A stretch of DNA of 64,000 nucleotides from Tanytarsus gracilentus (Eukaryota > Arthropoda > Insecta > Diptera > Chironomidae): contig JAXRKN010000045.1 in assembly GCA_038502055.1 (NCBI GenBank), positions 2,068,501 through 2,132,500 of the forward strand. The letters run 5' to 3'. The notes beneath the pieces were generated by a model that was not told the DNA's origin, did no database searches, and saw only the letters and a program-made list of their open reading frames with translations. Positions 23,601-36,500 of the stretch are shown in pieces (within the stretch, counting starts at the first letter, position 1; each line of letters opens with the position of its first letter). The translations under genes were made by a program, and so were the position numbers.

Positions 23601-26600
23601 GAAAACGACATGTCGATAAAATAATTTATTTTGGGAATTTTTACCTAAGCGATTGCATGTCAGACAATTTGCTCATGCTACTAAATCGAATTGAAATTAC
23701 ATCAGAAATATTTTGGTGTTTCCGAAATGATTTAATTGTTGGTGAGTCAAAAAAATAAAATTTCAAAAATTACCCGTTAAAATCAGCATAGCTTCAATCA
23801 TCATAAATCAAAGCCTGACCTAATTTATCCACAACCCCCAACAGTTTCCCTTTCGTCAACTCGCAACCCCATCACAAAAATGGTAAACTTGATGATGATG
23901 AGAATGAGGTGCTTGTGCGCATTAAATGAAATTTGTGTAATTAAAATTTCAACCTAAAATGACGATAATATTTTAGTCGATGATTTTAATTATTCCCAAG
24001 CTCTTCTTACCCTCGCTTGCGTATAAACACCGAGAGTTAAAAACCAGAACCAGAAGAATTTTAAAATTTGTGAGTTCGCATGGCGTCTTTTGAGGGAGGC
24101 AATTTATATTTCCTCGAAACTCTTCGCATTACCTTAAGTTGTTTTCATAGCAAGCAAGAGATTTTCAACCCTCAGAATTTCTCTGTGGTGCCGACGAAGT
24201 GGGAGTAAAATGGAAGCGTAAAAATAAAATGCCATGTTCATAAACAATTTACTTTCGTATTTATTTTGAGGACACACTTTTGGGTATGATCTTTATGGGA
24301 TAAAGTTTTGAGATCTAAATTTAGAGTCAAGGAGTTGCAACTTTTTTAAATAAAATATTAATGTTTTAAAATTTAAATATTTTATTAACTTTGTACATTG
24401 CACACAATTTTTGAATTCCTTAGAAATTTCACGTCTTGTTAATTTTTTTCCTCAAAACAGCGACGGTGAAAAAATTCACCCATCAAAAATAATTTCAATT
24501 CCCAAACCCACTTAAAAAAAGAAAAGACCAAGTCAAGATGAATATGCACAAAATAAAATTAAATTGAGAAAATGTTTCTCCCTCTTCACATAATTAAATT
24601 AAGACACCTCGGCTTTGTTTGTGCAAAATTGCTTCGTTGAACCCTCTTCAATTTTTCACAAACAAATGGTCATTCATCATAAGGCAAATTTAATTTTAAG
24701 ATGGAACAAGACACATCGGAAACAATTAAATGCCTTTTGAGAATTTGATGGAGGGTGTGGAGGAAAAATTTGCAGGGTAAGTTTGAAAGTTTTTGAAGAA
24801 TAAAAAAATTCTTGGATTATTAATTGATATGAAAAAACTTAAAATATTTCTAAACAATTTCTAAAATCCACAGATGGCGACCACCAAATTCTCACCATAT
24901 GCGGAAAGTGACGCGGCACTGATGTCTTTAATCGAAAAGCGATTCTGAAGTTAGTCAATAAGCCTTTCATTAAAAATCATCCGTAAAGACTTTCCGAAGG
25001 ATGAAAAATATAATTTGCTGTGTGCGGTCCACTTCAATCCTCACAAAAAAAATACATTTCTATTTATCTACCTGACATATCGACTTTTGATCGTTTGTAG
25101 GTTTTAATAATTTCTTCACTTAATAGCTGAGAAAATTAATGGCTCTGTGCACTTCTTTCCTGTTATTAATTTCATCTTCTTCCTCTAACCACCATGCGGA
25201 CGTATCTTTGTTTTTTTACATTTCGATGAATTTCAGCATCGTTTGAGATTTTTAAATGCCATAAATTTTTATACACTCTTTTTTTTGACCACCATCGATT
25301 TCAATTTTTATTTGACTTCCTCTCCGAAACGTGATTTTTTATATCTTGAATGCATTTTTAAAGAGCACTCATGCAATCGAGTGTGAAATTGATATTTTTT
25401 AAATTAGAGTTGTTAAATTTGAGTTTGTCGTTGATTTAAATGTTGAATTTCTTTATTTATAAAAGTTAAGATTTTTCCTTAAGAGCTGGGTGCACCCTCA
25501 AAAAATCTCATCTCTATATTCAGCTACTATATTTTTTTGCTATTGTTAAAATCACTTTGTGTTTTATCAATTATTCATGCCAACAATTTTCTTTCTTTTC
25601 CAGAATCAATTCAATTTACCTAAAATTTATTTTCTCACTCACATACAAACAAAATGGTTGATAAAGTTAATGAAAATTCCTCTTCGATTCGCCTCTTTTG
25701 TTACGCTCTTTGAATGCAAATTGATGTCATTATAGCTTTCATTTCGAGAATGCGAAATTTTTATGATCGCGCACATTCAAGAGTGTGCTTTTAATGGAAT
25801 GTTGTTGTTATGGTCGAGAGCTGTTTTAATGTTCATTTGATGAATAATTAAAATCGTGTCAGTGTATATGAGGGGAAAAAAGAAAAAACTCGCGGTCTCG
25901 ATGTGATGCGAAGAGATAAAGCAGTCAATTACATCAAACACAATCGAATTGCCAACGATTGGGGGAAAATAAATGGAAGAGTTATTAAGGTAAAATGAGA
26001 AGTGGCAATGGGTGGACATTTTTAATTTTTAAATGTAAATTTTTTGAATAATAAGATAACACTTACAAATGTCCAACCAAATTCCTGCAAAAATAATAAA
26101 ATTATAATTCCTTTTTATGGCTTTAGTGAATGTAAAATTATTCAGGGGTTGAATGAACAAAATTTTGTTTAATATAAAAAAGGTTCTCATATTTAAATAA
26201 CATCGCATAATTTTAATTACCATAAAAGTAATTGAAATTTATGTTCGTGCAATCGTGCATGTAAAACAGGGTGAAAGTAATTGAACAAAATTATTCTTCG
26301 GATTAATTTTTATTTTAATTTATTTTCATTAACCTTAAACATTTTTAATGTTTTTGAAACTAAGATTTCTTACTCGATTTCATAACTAAAATGTTGAAGC
26401 GAAAAGTAAACTTTGAAAATATTTTTTTTAGCAGCGATTTTAAATTTTACAAGCAATACATTTGATTTTTTTTCTCCGCATTCGAAAACAACTTCAGAAA
26501 AGTTAAAAAAGGTAAAAAATTCTGATTAACCTTACATGTCAATAAACAACTCAATTTATTACACGCAAAATTCGAAAAGAAATTCTTGAAAATCGATAAA

Positions 26601-29600
26601 AATCCAATAATCATAATATGGTGCTTATTGCTTATGATCTCATTCCTCAAGAAAATTTCCAGCACTAAAAATATGTGAAAAATTGTTTTCTTCATCCACC
26701 ATATCGCTTTTCCCATTTTCACCCCTCATTCCGCATGGCTTAAACGCCATTTAACTTTCAATCCTCCTTTGCATGGAAAATGGAAAGAAGAAAAAACCTT
26801 TTTATAGCTGTTGGGTAAAAATATGAAAATTTTATAGCTTCACTTAAAATTTGTGAGTGTGTTTGATGGATGAATAAGTGGGCGGCATATTGGCAGTTCA
26901 GTTGGTTGCCGGCTCTTTATTCATCATTTTTATTATTTGGTTGTTTCAAGTCACGATATTATTCAAATGGATGGAAATTAAATACCATTATGTGTTTATA
27001 GCGTCATGCATCGCTGAAATTTCTTTCAACTTTTAGTTTTTCATTATTTTGCCTAAAAGCAGAAAGAACAAAAAAGAGAGAGAAAATATCCAGGTTTGGA
27101 AATTTTTAAAATGATTTTTAAATTAAAAATTAAATTTTTTTTATTCTTAAAAATGTTGAATTTAGCTTTAAAATAATTTTCAACTTTCCATCCCTTGCTC
27201 ATTCTTATGAATCACAACCACCAAAAAATATGAAACATTATTCTCCATAATTAAACCTTCACACGACTCACTCAATTCTAAAACAACCGAAATGAATAAA
27301 AAGATGTGAAACAAAAAACATTTTAAATAATTGCAACTTCATCCATCCATGATGATGATGTGTACGACAATATTAAAGCTAACATACAATGATGACTGAC
27401 TTCTGTCAATTGTTGAAACATAAACACATTCAACAAAAGGCACAATTTTTCGCATCACATCTTCTTAATGATCGCACCTCTTTTTAAAAATATCGTGTAT
27501 GCTCTTTTTTGATGAAGTTTCATGAAGGGAAATTAAGAAGAATTTTATTAATGAGACATGAGAGAATTTTTTGAAGATGGGTTTTAATAATTAGAATTTA
27601 GAATTTTATTAATCTCTTGGTAAAAAACATAAGTAAAACTAAATTTTTCATAGTAAATTTTTCGTTAAAAACTATTAAAAAATTTCCGATCATCCTTCAA
27701 TCTAAAATAAATAGAACGACAAAGTCATGACTTAAAAAATTCTCAATGGACCTTTATTATTAATAACACGAAATGACTTGACAACGGGCACGACTTAATA
27801 AGATTCGGCGTGCAGTCATCGAGGCGCCGGCTCCTTCTCTTTGTTTTTTGCTCCTCTCTTTCGGATGCATAGCAATTAATTCGTCATATGAATGTCAAAG
27901 AAATGTCACGCGATCCAAGATGCACCTTTGAGGGCTGACCGCATGCACCTTTTAACTTCAACAATGTAGTCAGAAAATTGATTGAAGTCATCATCGCTGA
28001 CCATCTCTTGGGTTTTTATCTCAGAGCGAATACAACAATAGTCCATTATGTGCACTTACTGCATTGGCAATAAATTGCAAACTACCAAAGTGACTGTGAA
28101 TATTTTATTATAACGAGCTTTTTATTGTGGAACTGCAAATTTATCGGGAAAAATGCTGTCGAGTTACTTAGTAGCTTTTATCGTCACTCAATGAGTCGAT
28201 TAAAGATAAATTAAACTTTAATAGAGAAAAAAAATCTAGTTTTTGTAACAATGTAAATTATTTAACTCCACAAGAGAAGGAAAATATTTTTTCTTCACAA
28301 TTTTTACCTAAAAATTTGTCACTCAAACCTATCAAATTAATCATTTTAATCATCCCGTTAACTGACAGCCAACATGCGTTTTATTCCAATTCCGCAAAGT
28401 GTTTACATTTGTCAAAAAAAAGAGTAAAAATTTAAAACTCACAAGAGAAAATGTGTGGTGTCGAGACATTAAGTGGTTAACGTAAAAAATAATCGAAGAT
28501 GAAGAAGAAGTGAGATATGCATATAAGAAGGCTGTTTGAGGCTTGGACCAGAGGTGTGAGCCATAATAAAAACAAAACACACGATGAAGTCAATAAAATT
28601 TATTGAGGGCATAAATCAGTTGTAAATCGAGAAGTGTGTTTTCATTTAAGAGATCAAAAATTTCACTGTGAAATTTCAAGTTTGAAGTGACACCAAGAAA
28701 ATTAATTAATAAATAATTTAAAAATATTTTCCAGGACCACCAAGCACTTTTTTCACTCATTGACTCGTGTTTCAAGTAAGCGAGAATTGCATAAAATGCG
28801 AATCGTGTTCAATTTAAAATTGCATAAATTTAATTAACTCTCCAAACAGCCAATTAAGACCCGAGTTCATACCGGCATCGCATCAAACGCTCAAGATCTT
28901 TCGTAAAAAAGAGATTTTCTGTTGAGATTGTGCAAAATGAGTGTCTCGCGCATTAGACGAAGAAGAAGAAAAAGTGGATGGAATTGATTGAATAAAAAAT
29001 TAAAAACTATTGAAGAAAGCGGGGCGTGGATGTGATTGTGATTTTTTAATTAAACGAACACCATTTTTAGAAATTTAAAATTTTTTTTAGATTTTTTAAA
29101 CTACAAAAAAAAAATAATTTAAAATACTTTCATGTTTAACTGTCCCATCCTCAATTTTTTGCCGAGTGCCGAATGTGATAAGACTGACTAAATAATCACC
29201 TCGTTAAAATTAAAAACCTCATGTTGACTTCTTCCTTTTCTACCTCCTTCAATGCGCGCTCTTCCGCTCAAGTTCTGTCTGCCACCAGCAATCTTATAGA
29301 AAAAGAAGAAAAAGAGTGAATGAAAAAAGGTCGAGAGCATACCTCGAAAGCCGAAAAGAGAGTGTTTTTCTTAATGGACAATTTGTGTCATTCTCTTATC
29401 GAACATCGAACGAGAGAGAGAGAGGAGGAACACAACAAAAAAAGGTCTCAGATTCACTCTTTGGCTCTTGTTGATGATGTTTATGTTGATTACTGTCGGA
29501 TATCTTTAAGGAATTTCTTGATTGGAAATTTTCTAGGTGGCGATCGAAATTTGGAGACAGAGTGTGAGTGACACACAGCTTTGATGATGATGTCATTCGA

Positions 29601-32600
29601 AGAGGTAATTTATGGCGATTAAAAAGGGGTTTCTCGAATAGTTTTAAGGATCTGGATGGGAAGAATTTTGGTGAGTCATGATTGAGAAATTTGAAGAAAA
29701 AAACATTAACTGACAAATATAAAAAAAATAGCCTTTTTAAATTTTAAATTCAATTAAAAACTTCTACAAAAAAATAATTAAAAATTGCACTTCAAAAATT
29801 ATTGAAATTCACTTCAGCTCATCTTTTAATACTTTAAAAGCTCAAAACCTTCAAATCTCATCTTCTCAATTACAATAAAGCCAAATTAACTTAAAAGCCA
29901 TTTAATCGACTGCACTTCTCCAAAAGAAGAGCTCAACTATAAAAACCCTCTCGAGAGTTAAATGAGTCATAATATGAGATTTAAGAAAATTGAAATTAAT
30001 AAATCGTTTTAACAGAAAAAGGCAGCGCTTAATTTAACCAAATCTCTTTCTCTCTCTCTCGCTCATCGTCTCAATCAATTCAAAAGTAATTTTTCAATAA
30101 AGACCAACGACGATGTGAAAGAAGAAGGAAAATCTTTTAAAGTCGCGGCGTGTTATCAGTCACATTCAAAAACATCGTCATTAGAGCTCTTCGGTTTCGT
30201 GTGTCTTTTAAATAAAAAGCTTTTAACATTTGTGTTATTGTCGTTTTTAAAATGTTAATGAGCAAATCAAGTGAGATAAGAAAGAGATTTGAGGCGAATT
30301 TAAGAGCTGAAATATCTTCGTTGGCTTTTTATTTGAAAATATTAAAAGCTGATTTTACTTTCGTCTTGTGGAGATTCTTCATGAGCGTTTGGAGTTTGTG
30401 TTCATTAAATATTATAAAAACATAATCTTTCGGGTTTTTAGTGTCGAGCACGGAAACGATCGAACAGTTTAAATTTTATGGATTATGATAGTGATTTTTT
30501 GTGCGTGTGGGTGTTAAAAGACTTAAAAAGGAAAAATTAAAATTTTATAATTCAAAAAAAACACATTTAAATTTTATTAATTTCCATGCCTTGGATTATT
30601 TAAAATTTACTTCACGAGTCACACTAATATTTTATCGCTAATTGAATATTGCTTTTCGTGCCTTCATTTCATTTCTCTTTAAGCCTCGCAATTTTCACTC
30701 TCGTGCTGTCTCAATTCATTCTTTTTTAATTCCTTTATCTAAGCTGCAAAAAAACAATAAAGTATTCGACATTGGGTGACTAGTTGTCAACGTGATGATC
30801 ATAAAAATGTCTCCTTAGCATCATCGTTGGCTTAATGTCCAGCCCGCGCCTTGTAAATTGCATAAATGTACGCGAGTATCTTAATTTTATTCGTGAGTCA
30901 CAAATTTTTCTTAAAACGAGTCTTATCATTTTTTCTCTCGATGTATTTATTGCTCTATTTAGAACAGATCGACCGGCTGTAAATGAATTTGTCAAACACA
31001 ACATTCCATTAATAGGTAAAAGACTTTTAAATCCCCTTCGTCGGTCAATAGAGATAAAGTCGGTAATTTGTGAGGCTTTTGAGTTTCAGTGGAGCGAAAA
31101 TCAGGATGTGAAAATTTTTAAAAAAATTCAAATGTTTTCTAATAATTTTTTTAAATTTGATTAAAAGTTTTAATAATTTTATTCTAGATTACCATCCCTT
31201 GCTCTTTTCAACCATAATGAATTTTAAAATAGATAAATTTCTTCCGTCTCTCGTTTGCTCGACAAACAATGAGGAAAATTATTTTTATCCTCAACCATGG
31301 TTTTTGGTGCTTATCGAGTGAGACACATTTACCCAAATACAGAACGGAATGTTAAGCGAATGGCTTTTAAAATTCTTTACTGATTGTCTGCTCTGCCTCT
31401 AACCATGTGACAATATTTCGCATTAATTTTATCGATTTTTTAGTTTTGTTGATGAGCTCTAGAGTGTGAAAGAAATTTCTCCGGACAGATGAGGTCTCGA
31501 GGGAAATTTTTGAAAACTAATTAAATTAGAAATTTGAATTTTTGTTATTCTTTATAATTTATTTAGTTACCAAAATTACGTTGAAATTTACAATTTTTTC
31601 GATGAGTTCAAACTTCAACAAGAATCGCTCACTCAAAACAAAAATCATTTTATCGCAATTCAACTCTCATCGTATACATTCATCGCGCGGTGAACAATAA
31701 AAAGCCAATTTCGTATCAATATGCAATTTTAATGAATCCCTTGCTGAATGAATATGGTGCAATATCAATGATGTTCTCCTCAAAATGGGAGCGAATTGTT
31801 GGAGGATTTTAATGGAGAATTTTTCCTCTGCTTTTGTTTTATTGCGCAAAAAGTTTTTATTGAAATTTATTTCACCACTTTACAATGCATCGCATCGGGA
31901 ATAAGAGAGCAACAATATGCTTATTGAATACAAATTGTAGCCTCGAAGCGAAGGAAATTAAACACACGGAATTGAATGCACAGCAGAATAACATCAGGAA
32001 AATAATGAAAAACCATAAAAACTTTTTTCGCTTTGCAAAAAATAAATTTCAATTCGCTGTTTTTCTCTCTCTCTTTTTGATGATTTTCATTTCTTTTGCA
32101 GGCCATTTGGATTTAAAATTCATGTGAATGTAATTTCATTAAATTGCACTGCAGAGAGTTTGCAAAAAAAAATTTTCTTAGATACTTTTGAGGGAATTTT
32201 GCTGTGCTGTAATGGACAACTGAAGTCAAGATGAAAATTATGAAAATAGCTTTTATGGCAAGAATTGAAAATAAATTTATTAAATATTTAATTTTATTAA
32301 AGATTTTTTGAAACTAAAAAATTACCGTTAAAATTTTTGAGGATGTTTTGAATTAAAAAATCTACAGAAAAAATTTAATGATATTTTTTGGTTTAAATTT
32401 TCAATATTTTTAAATTAAGATAAATTGTGAATGCAAATGTAATTTTTAAATTATTCAAAAAATTAAATGCGATTCAAATTCCGTCAATTATTTGTGAATG
32501 TATTTTTACATTGAACCCCTCAAAAAACCTCAAAAGTTTATCATAAATAGGTTAATTACCCCATTATACGATCCAAACATTTACCAACTTTTATAAAAAT

Positions 32601-33546
32601 TCATCAAACTTTAATCAAACTCAAATTCAACAACGACAACTCAATTTTTATTGCTACACACAAAATTTTCCTACCCTGTCATCATCACCGTTTATATTTC
32701 TGTAGATTAAATATTTGATGAAGTTTATATTTTTTTCCTCTGTTAAAATTATCTGTCGCAAGTCATGACACAAAATTGTAAAAATTACAAATTGGAAAAC
32801 TGATTAAATTGATGTGTGTATAAATGGCTATGAAGCTGGTTGTTGTTGTGAATGAGCAATCAAGTTGAGAGTTTCAAGTATTCATCATACGAAATGAAAA
32901 GTCGATATATTTATTTTAAGTACTTTTACACATACACTCAACTGAAAAGCATAGCCGTGTTGGTGCAAGCCAATGGCATCGCAAAAGAGGCGTCGACGAA
33001 TCTATGTGTGGAAAGTGAAGAGAAGAGAAAAATTTCAACAGAAGATTTTTTCCAACTTCAGTTTCACTGCTGACGAAGAGCAAATCAAACGCGATTATTT
33101 GACTGTTGAAAATTTTTATTCAACGCGAAGAGAAAAAAAAAACATTTAGAGAAATTCTTTTTATTGTTATTTCAAGCTGCCCATATGGAATTTAATCGCC
33201 ATTGAAGCAATATAATAGCAAAAGTCCGATTGCCTCCTCATTGTGTCGTAATAAATTGACGGCGGATTTGAGTGTGGAAGTGCTTAATTTTTGTATCGTT
33301 CAGTTGAACAATTTTAAAAGCACTCAAGCCTTTGAAGTGGAAAGATTGACAAAAATTGCCGTGATTTTTTTGAGTGACTTTAAGAATTTTTGTGGAATAA
33401 AAAAACTTTAATTTATTTAAAAGTTTTGGTGTTTTAAAAAATTATTTGAAGTGAAAAATATGAGAAGGAACTGGCAAAATTAAAAAAAAAACTAAAAATC
33501 TCTTAACTTGCCCTTAAAGACCTTTAACACAAAGTTCCTTTCACAA
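20681..33546. other. 12.9-kb gene-free interval between corazonin and C15
   Basis: I found no open frame with domain, splice or codon evidence of being a gene on either strand; all frames over 60 codons are AT-rich and repetitive in composition. There are GA/CT-rich tracts (about 30045-30065 and 29410-29425) and many poly-A/T runs. Short GATGATG-type repeats occur near 23890 and 27350. The position next to a developmental homeobox gene suggests cis-regulatory sequence. Non-coding RNAs cannot be excluded by eye. Confidence 0.5.
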
Positions 33547-36500
33547 ATGAAAATGTCAACACACGAAGACGATGATCTTGATCAAGATCAAGAGGAGATA
33601 AATGTCGATGATGTGGACGACACTGATTCAAGAGTGTCGTATGGAAGTAATGGTTCCGAAATTGATCTCGATGGCAACGGAAGTTGTTACGATGATTCAG
33701 AAACTGTAATTAGGTAAAAGATTTAAAAAATAATTTTATTAAACTTTAAAATGAGTAAAGACTTAGATCTTAAATCAACCTTAAAATATTAAAAATCCAT
33801 TAATGAAATCCACCAGTTTTCCCTATTAGACAAAGTCTCATATCGACATCCAATAAATTCCATTCAATGTGTCACAAACTCGAGATAAAATGCATTTATG
33901 ACTGAATGTATACGTATATGTCGGCAATTTTCATTATCATCTCATTTTATAAAAGATTTCAATGACTCTAATAGCCGCCGATTAACCATTTAACTGGTAA
34001 ATGTCTGTGTATTAGCCATATGCGTCCAATAATGTCTTTCTCTCTCCGTCCGCATACCATTTAATCTGTGAATAATATTTTAATTTGCATATAAATTGCA
34101 GCCACTCTCAGAGAATTTTTATTCGTTACTTTATTAAGCCATGCGACCGTAGTTTATGAGCTGAACCTCAAAAATAAAAACTTTTTTCTTATCTAAAGTG
34201 AATTCAAATATTTTTCTTTGCTTCGAGTGCTGCTTATTACATGAATTAAGCGAGCATTAGATGTTGCATTAATTCATTTGTGATCATAATTTAATGTATT
34301 TGCACATTAAGTCACGTTACGATTAAAACTTGTGAACGATAAGCTTTATTAGTGGATGTTGAGAGCTATTTCAAGGGATGGACGATATTTTTTTTGGAAT
34401 TTATTTTTTAATAATTTTTTATTAAAATTAAACAAAATTTTTGTTTTAAAATTTAACTGTTTTTTAATTAATAATTAATTGTCACTTTACCATGTTTGCA
34501 AAAAAATTGAGTCATTTAATTTACATTTCAATTAACACTAAACTCATTCACATTTCGCGTTCAGTCAGGAGTGTTTGAACATTACATTTTTTTACATTAA
34601 TTGAGCGCAAAAAATATTTGTACTAGCTAGGATGGTTGCTCATTATTTCTGAGTAAATCGCAAAAACTGATCTTTGAAGTGTAAATTTGCCTTGAAGGCA
34701 TTGATGAAATCCAAAAAAAATATATCTTACATGAAGCTTAATTGTTTTTCTTTAATTTAAGACCTTTACTAGAATTTTACGTCGCCTCCTTCATCCTTAA
34801 AAATTGTGTTTTTTCTTGCTCCTAATTTCTGAGTTGATGCTTATAATTTCTGAGTAAATTTGCTCATAATTTCTGAGTAAAATGTTAAATCGAATTATGA
34901 CTAGGAACCAATTGCCAAAAAGGCATGTTGTATATATTTTATTTGTTGGAAAACACATCAAGATTTGAAGAAAAAATATTTCGGAGATGCCAAAGTAGCA
35001 TGCAGCATGATATATGCTGAAACTTGAAAAAATATCACTATTTTTTGTGTTAATTGAAGCAAAAGTCTTTTGAAACGTCAAAATCATACATACATTTAAA
35101 TGACTATTTGGAAACTTTTTATTACTATCATCAAATGACACTTGCAGGAATTGAAATTAAGTCCAAGAAGCATACCTAGGTCTTAAAAGAAATTAATTAT
35201 TTTTTTTCAAAAAAAATCAGGAGTGTTTATTTAAGTCTTAAAAGTTTTTATGTGACGAGCTGCCTTGTGACTTATTTTGAAGGCACTGTGATGGCAGATC
35301 TTTACTTGTGAGGCAACGCTTAAGAACGAAATTTATTTTTGCTGCATCATGTGACCATTTTGAACATTATACTGTCAGTTTTAAGGAATGAAAATTCTCT
35401 ATAGGAAGTAGGAAGTGCTTGTGTCCAATGTCGGAAGTGACTATTTCCAAAGTTGGAAATGATTATATTGCACTCAAAATTTATTTATAGACACAACTTT
35501 TTTAACTGATACCCAATTTTAACACTGCATCTCAGTTCCGCTGGATCTCAGTTCCACTGGATCTTACTTCCAGTAAAGATTTTTGTTTGAGTCTCTTAAT
35601 ATTTTGTTCAAACTTGTCAATATGTACTTTCTTTGAATCAAAGTGTCATATCCACTTCCGAGGAAGTGCTTGTTATGGCCACTTTTTTTTATATCAACCA
35701 GCAACTTGTCCAAGAGTATTTTTTTTTGACCTCCTGCATTAATATTCTAGTATTTTTAAACCCCAATATGAATTTTTAATTTCCAAGTGAAGTAAAAAAA
35801 GTATTAATTTCCAAAGATTGCTTTTTTGAAATTTACTCAGAAATTATGAGCAAGTCGACTCAGAAATTATAAGCATGTAAAAAATGTCAATTATAAGCGG
35901 ACTGGTACAGTTTCTGATTTATATCGAAATGAAAAATTTAATCATTGATATTTGAGCGACGCAATAAAATTTTTTGCCGGATAAAAAAAGGTAATATTCA
36001 TAGAGAAAATCAATGAAATATGTAAAGGTTATCGATGTATGGGAAAATTTTATTTGAGCTTTTAAGGCATTTCTTATCCTTAAAATCCTGTTAAACCTTT
36101 ACAAAAATTATGGAAAATGACAAAACACATACGTTTAATATATGAAGTTGTACAATTAGAGATGAAGAAGCAAATATATTGAAGTTTTTAGTTTTACTCA
36201 GAAATCATAAGCACTCAGAAATAATGAGCAACCATCCTAATTGCAATTTGTACGTTAATTGAAATTAAATGTTGCTTCTCATAAACTCACACAATCATCT
36301 GCTACTGACTGTGCTGCTTACTCAATTCATTACTGATTGTGATGCTGATTAGGTGTTTTATTAAATGAATAAATTTTAGCAAATTGTGCAGAAGCAACAT
36401 CCGTGGAAATAATGTTGAGTGGTGAATTAATGTGAGAAGTTTTTAATGAATTTTTATAACGGTTTTATGGGAGTTTGTAATTTTAATTGAAAATACAAAA

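Noticed and set aside
30780..31164. Opposed open frames of 74 and 109 codons
   Set aside because: Overlap one another antisense, no domain, and codon use is not different from the flanking DNA.
34797..35141. 114-codon minus-strand frame inside the 1.6-kb transposon, considered as a transposase remnant
   Set aside because: No helix-turn-helix or DDE/D residues recognisable, and its C-terminal end overlaps the iterated terminal motifs.
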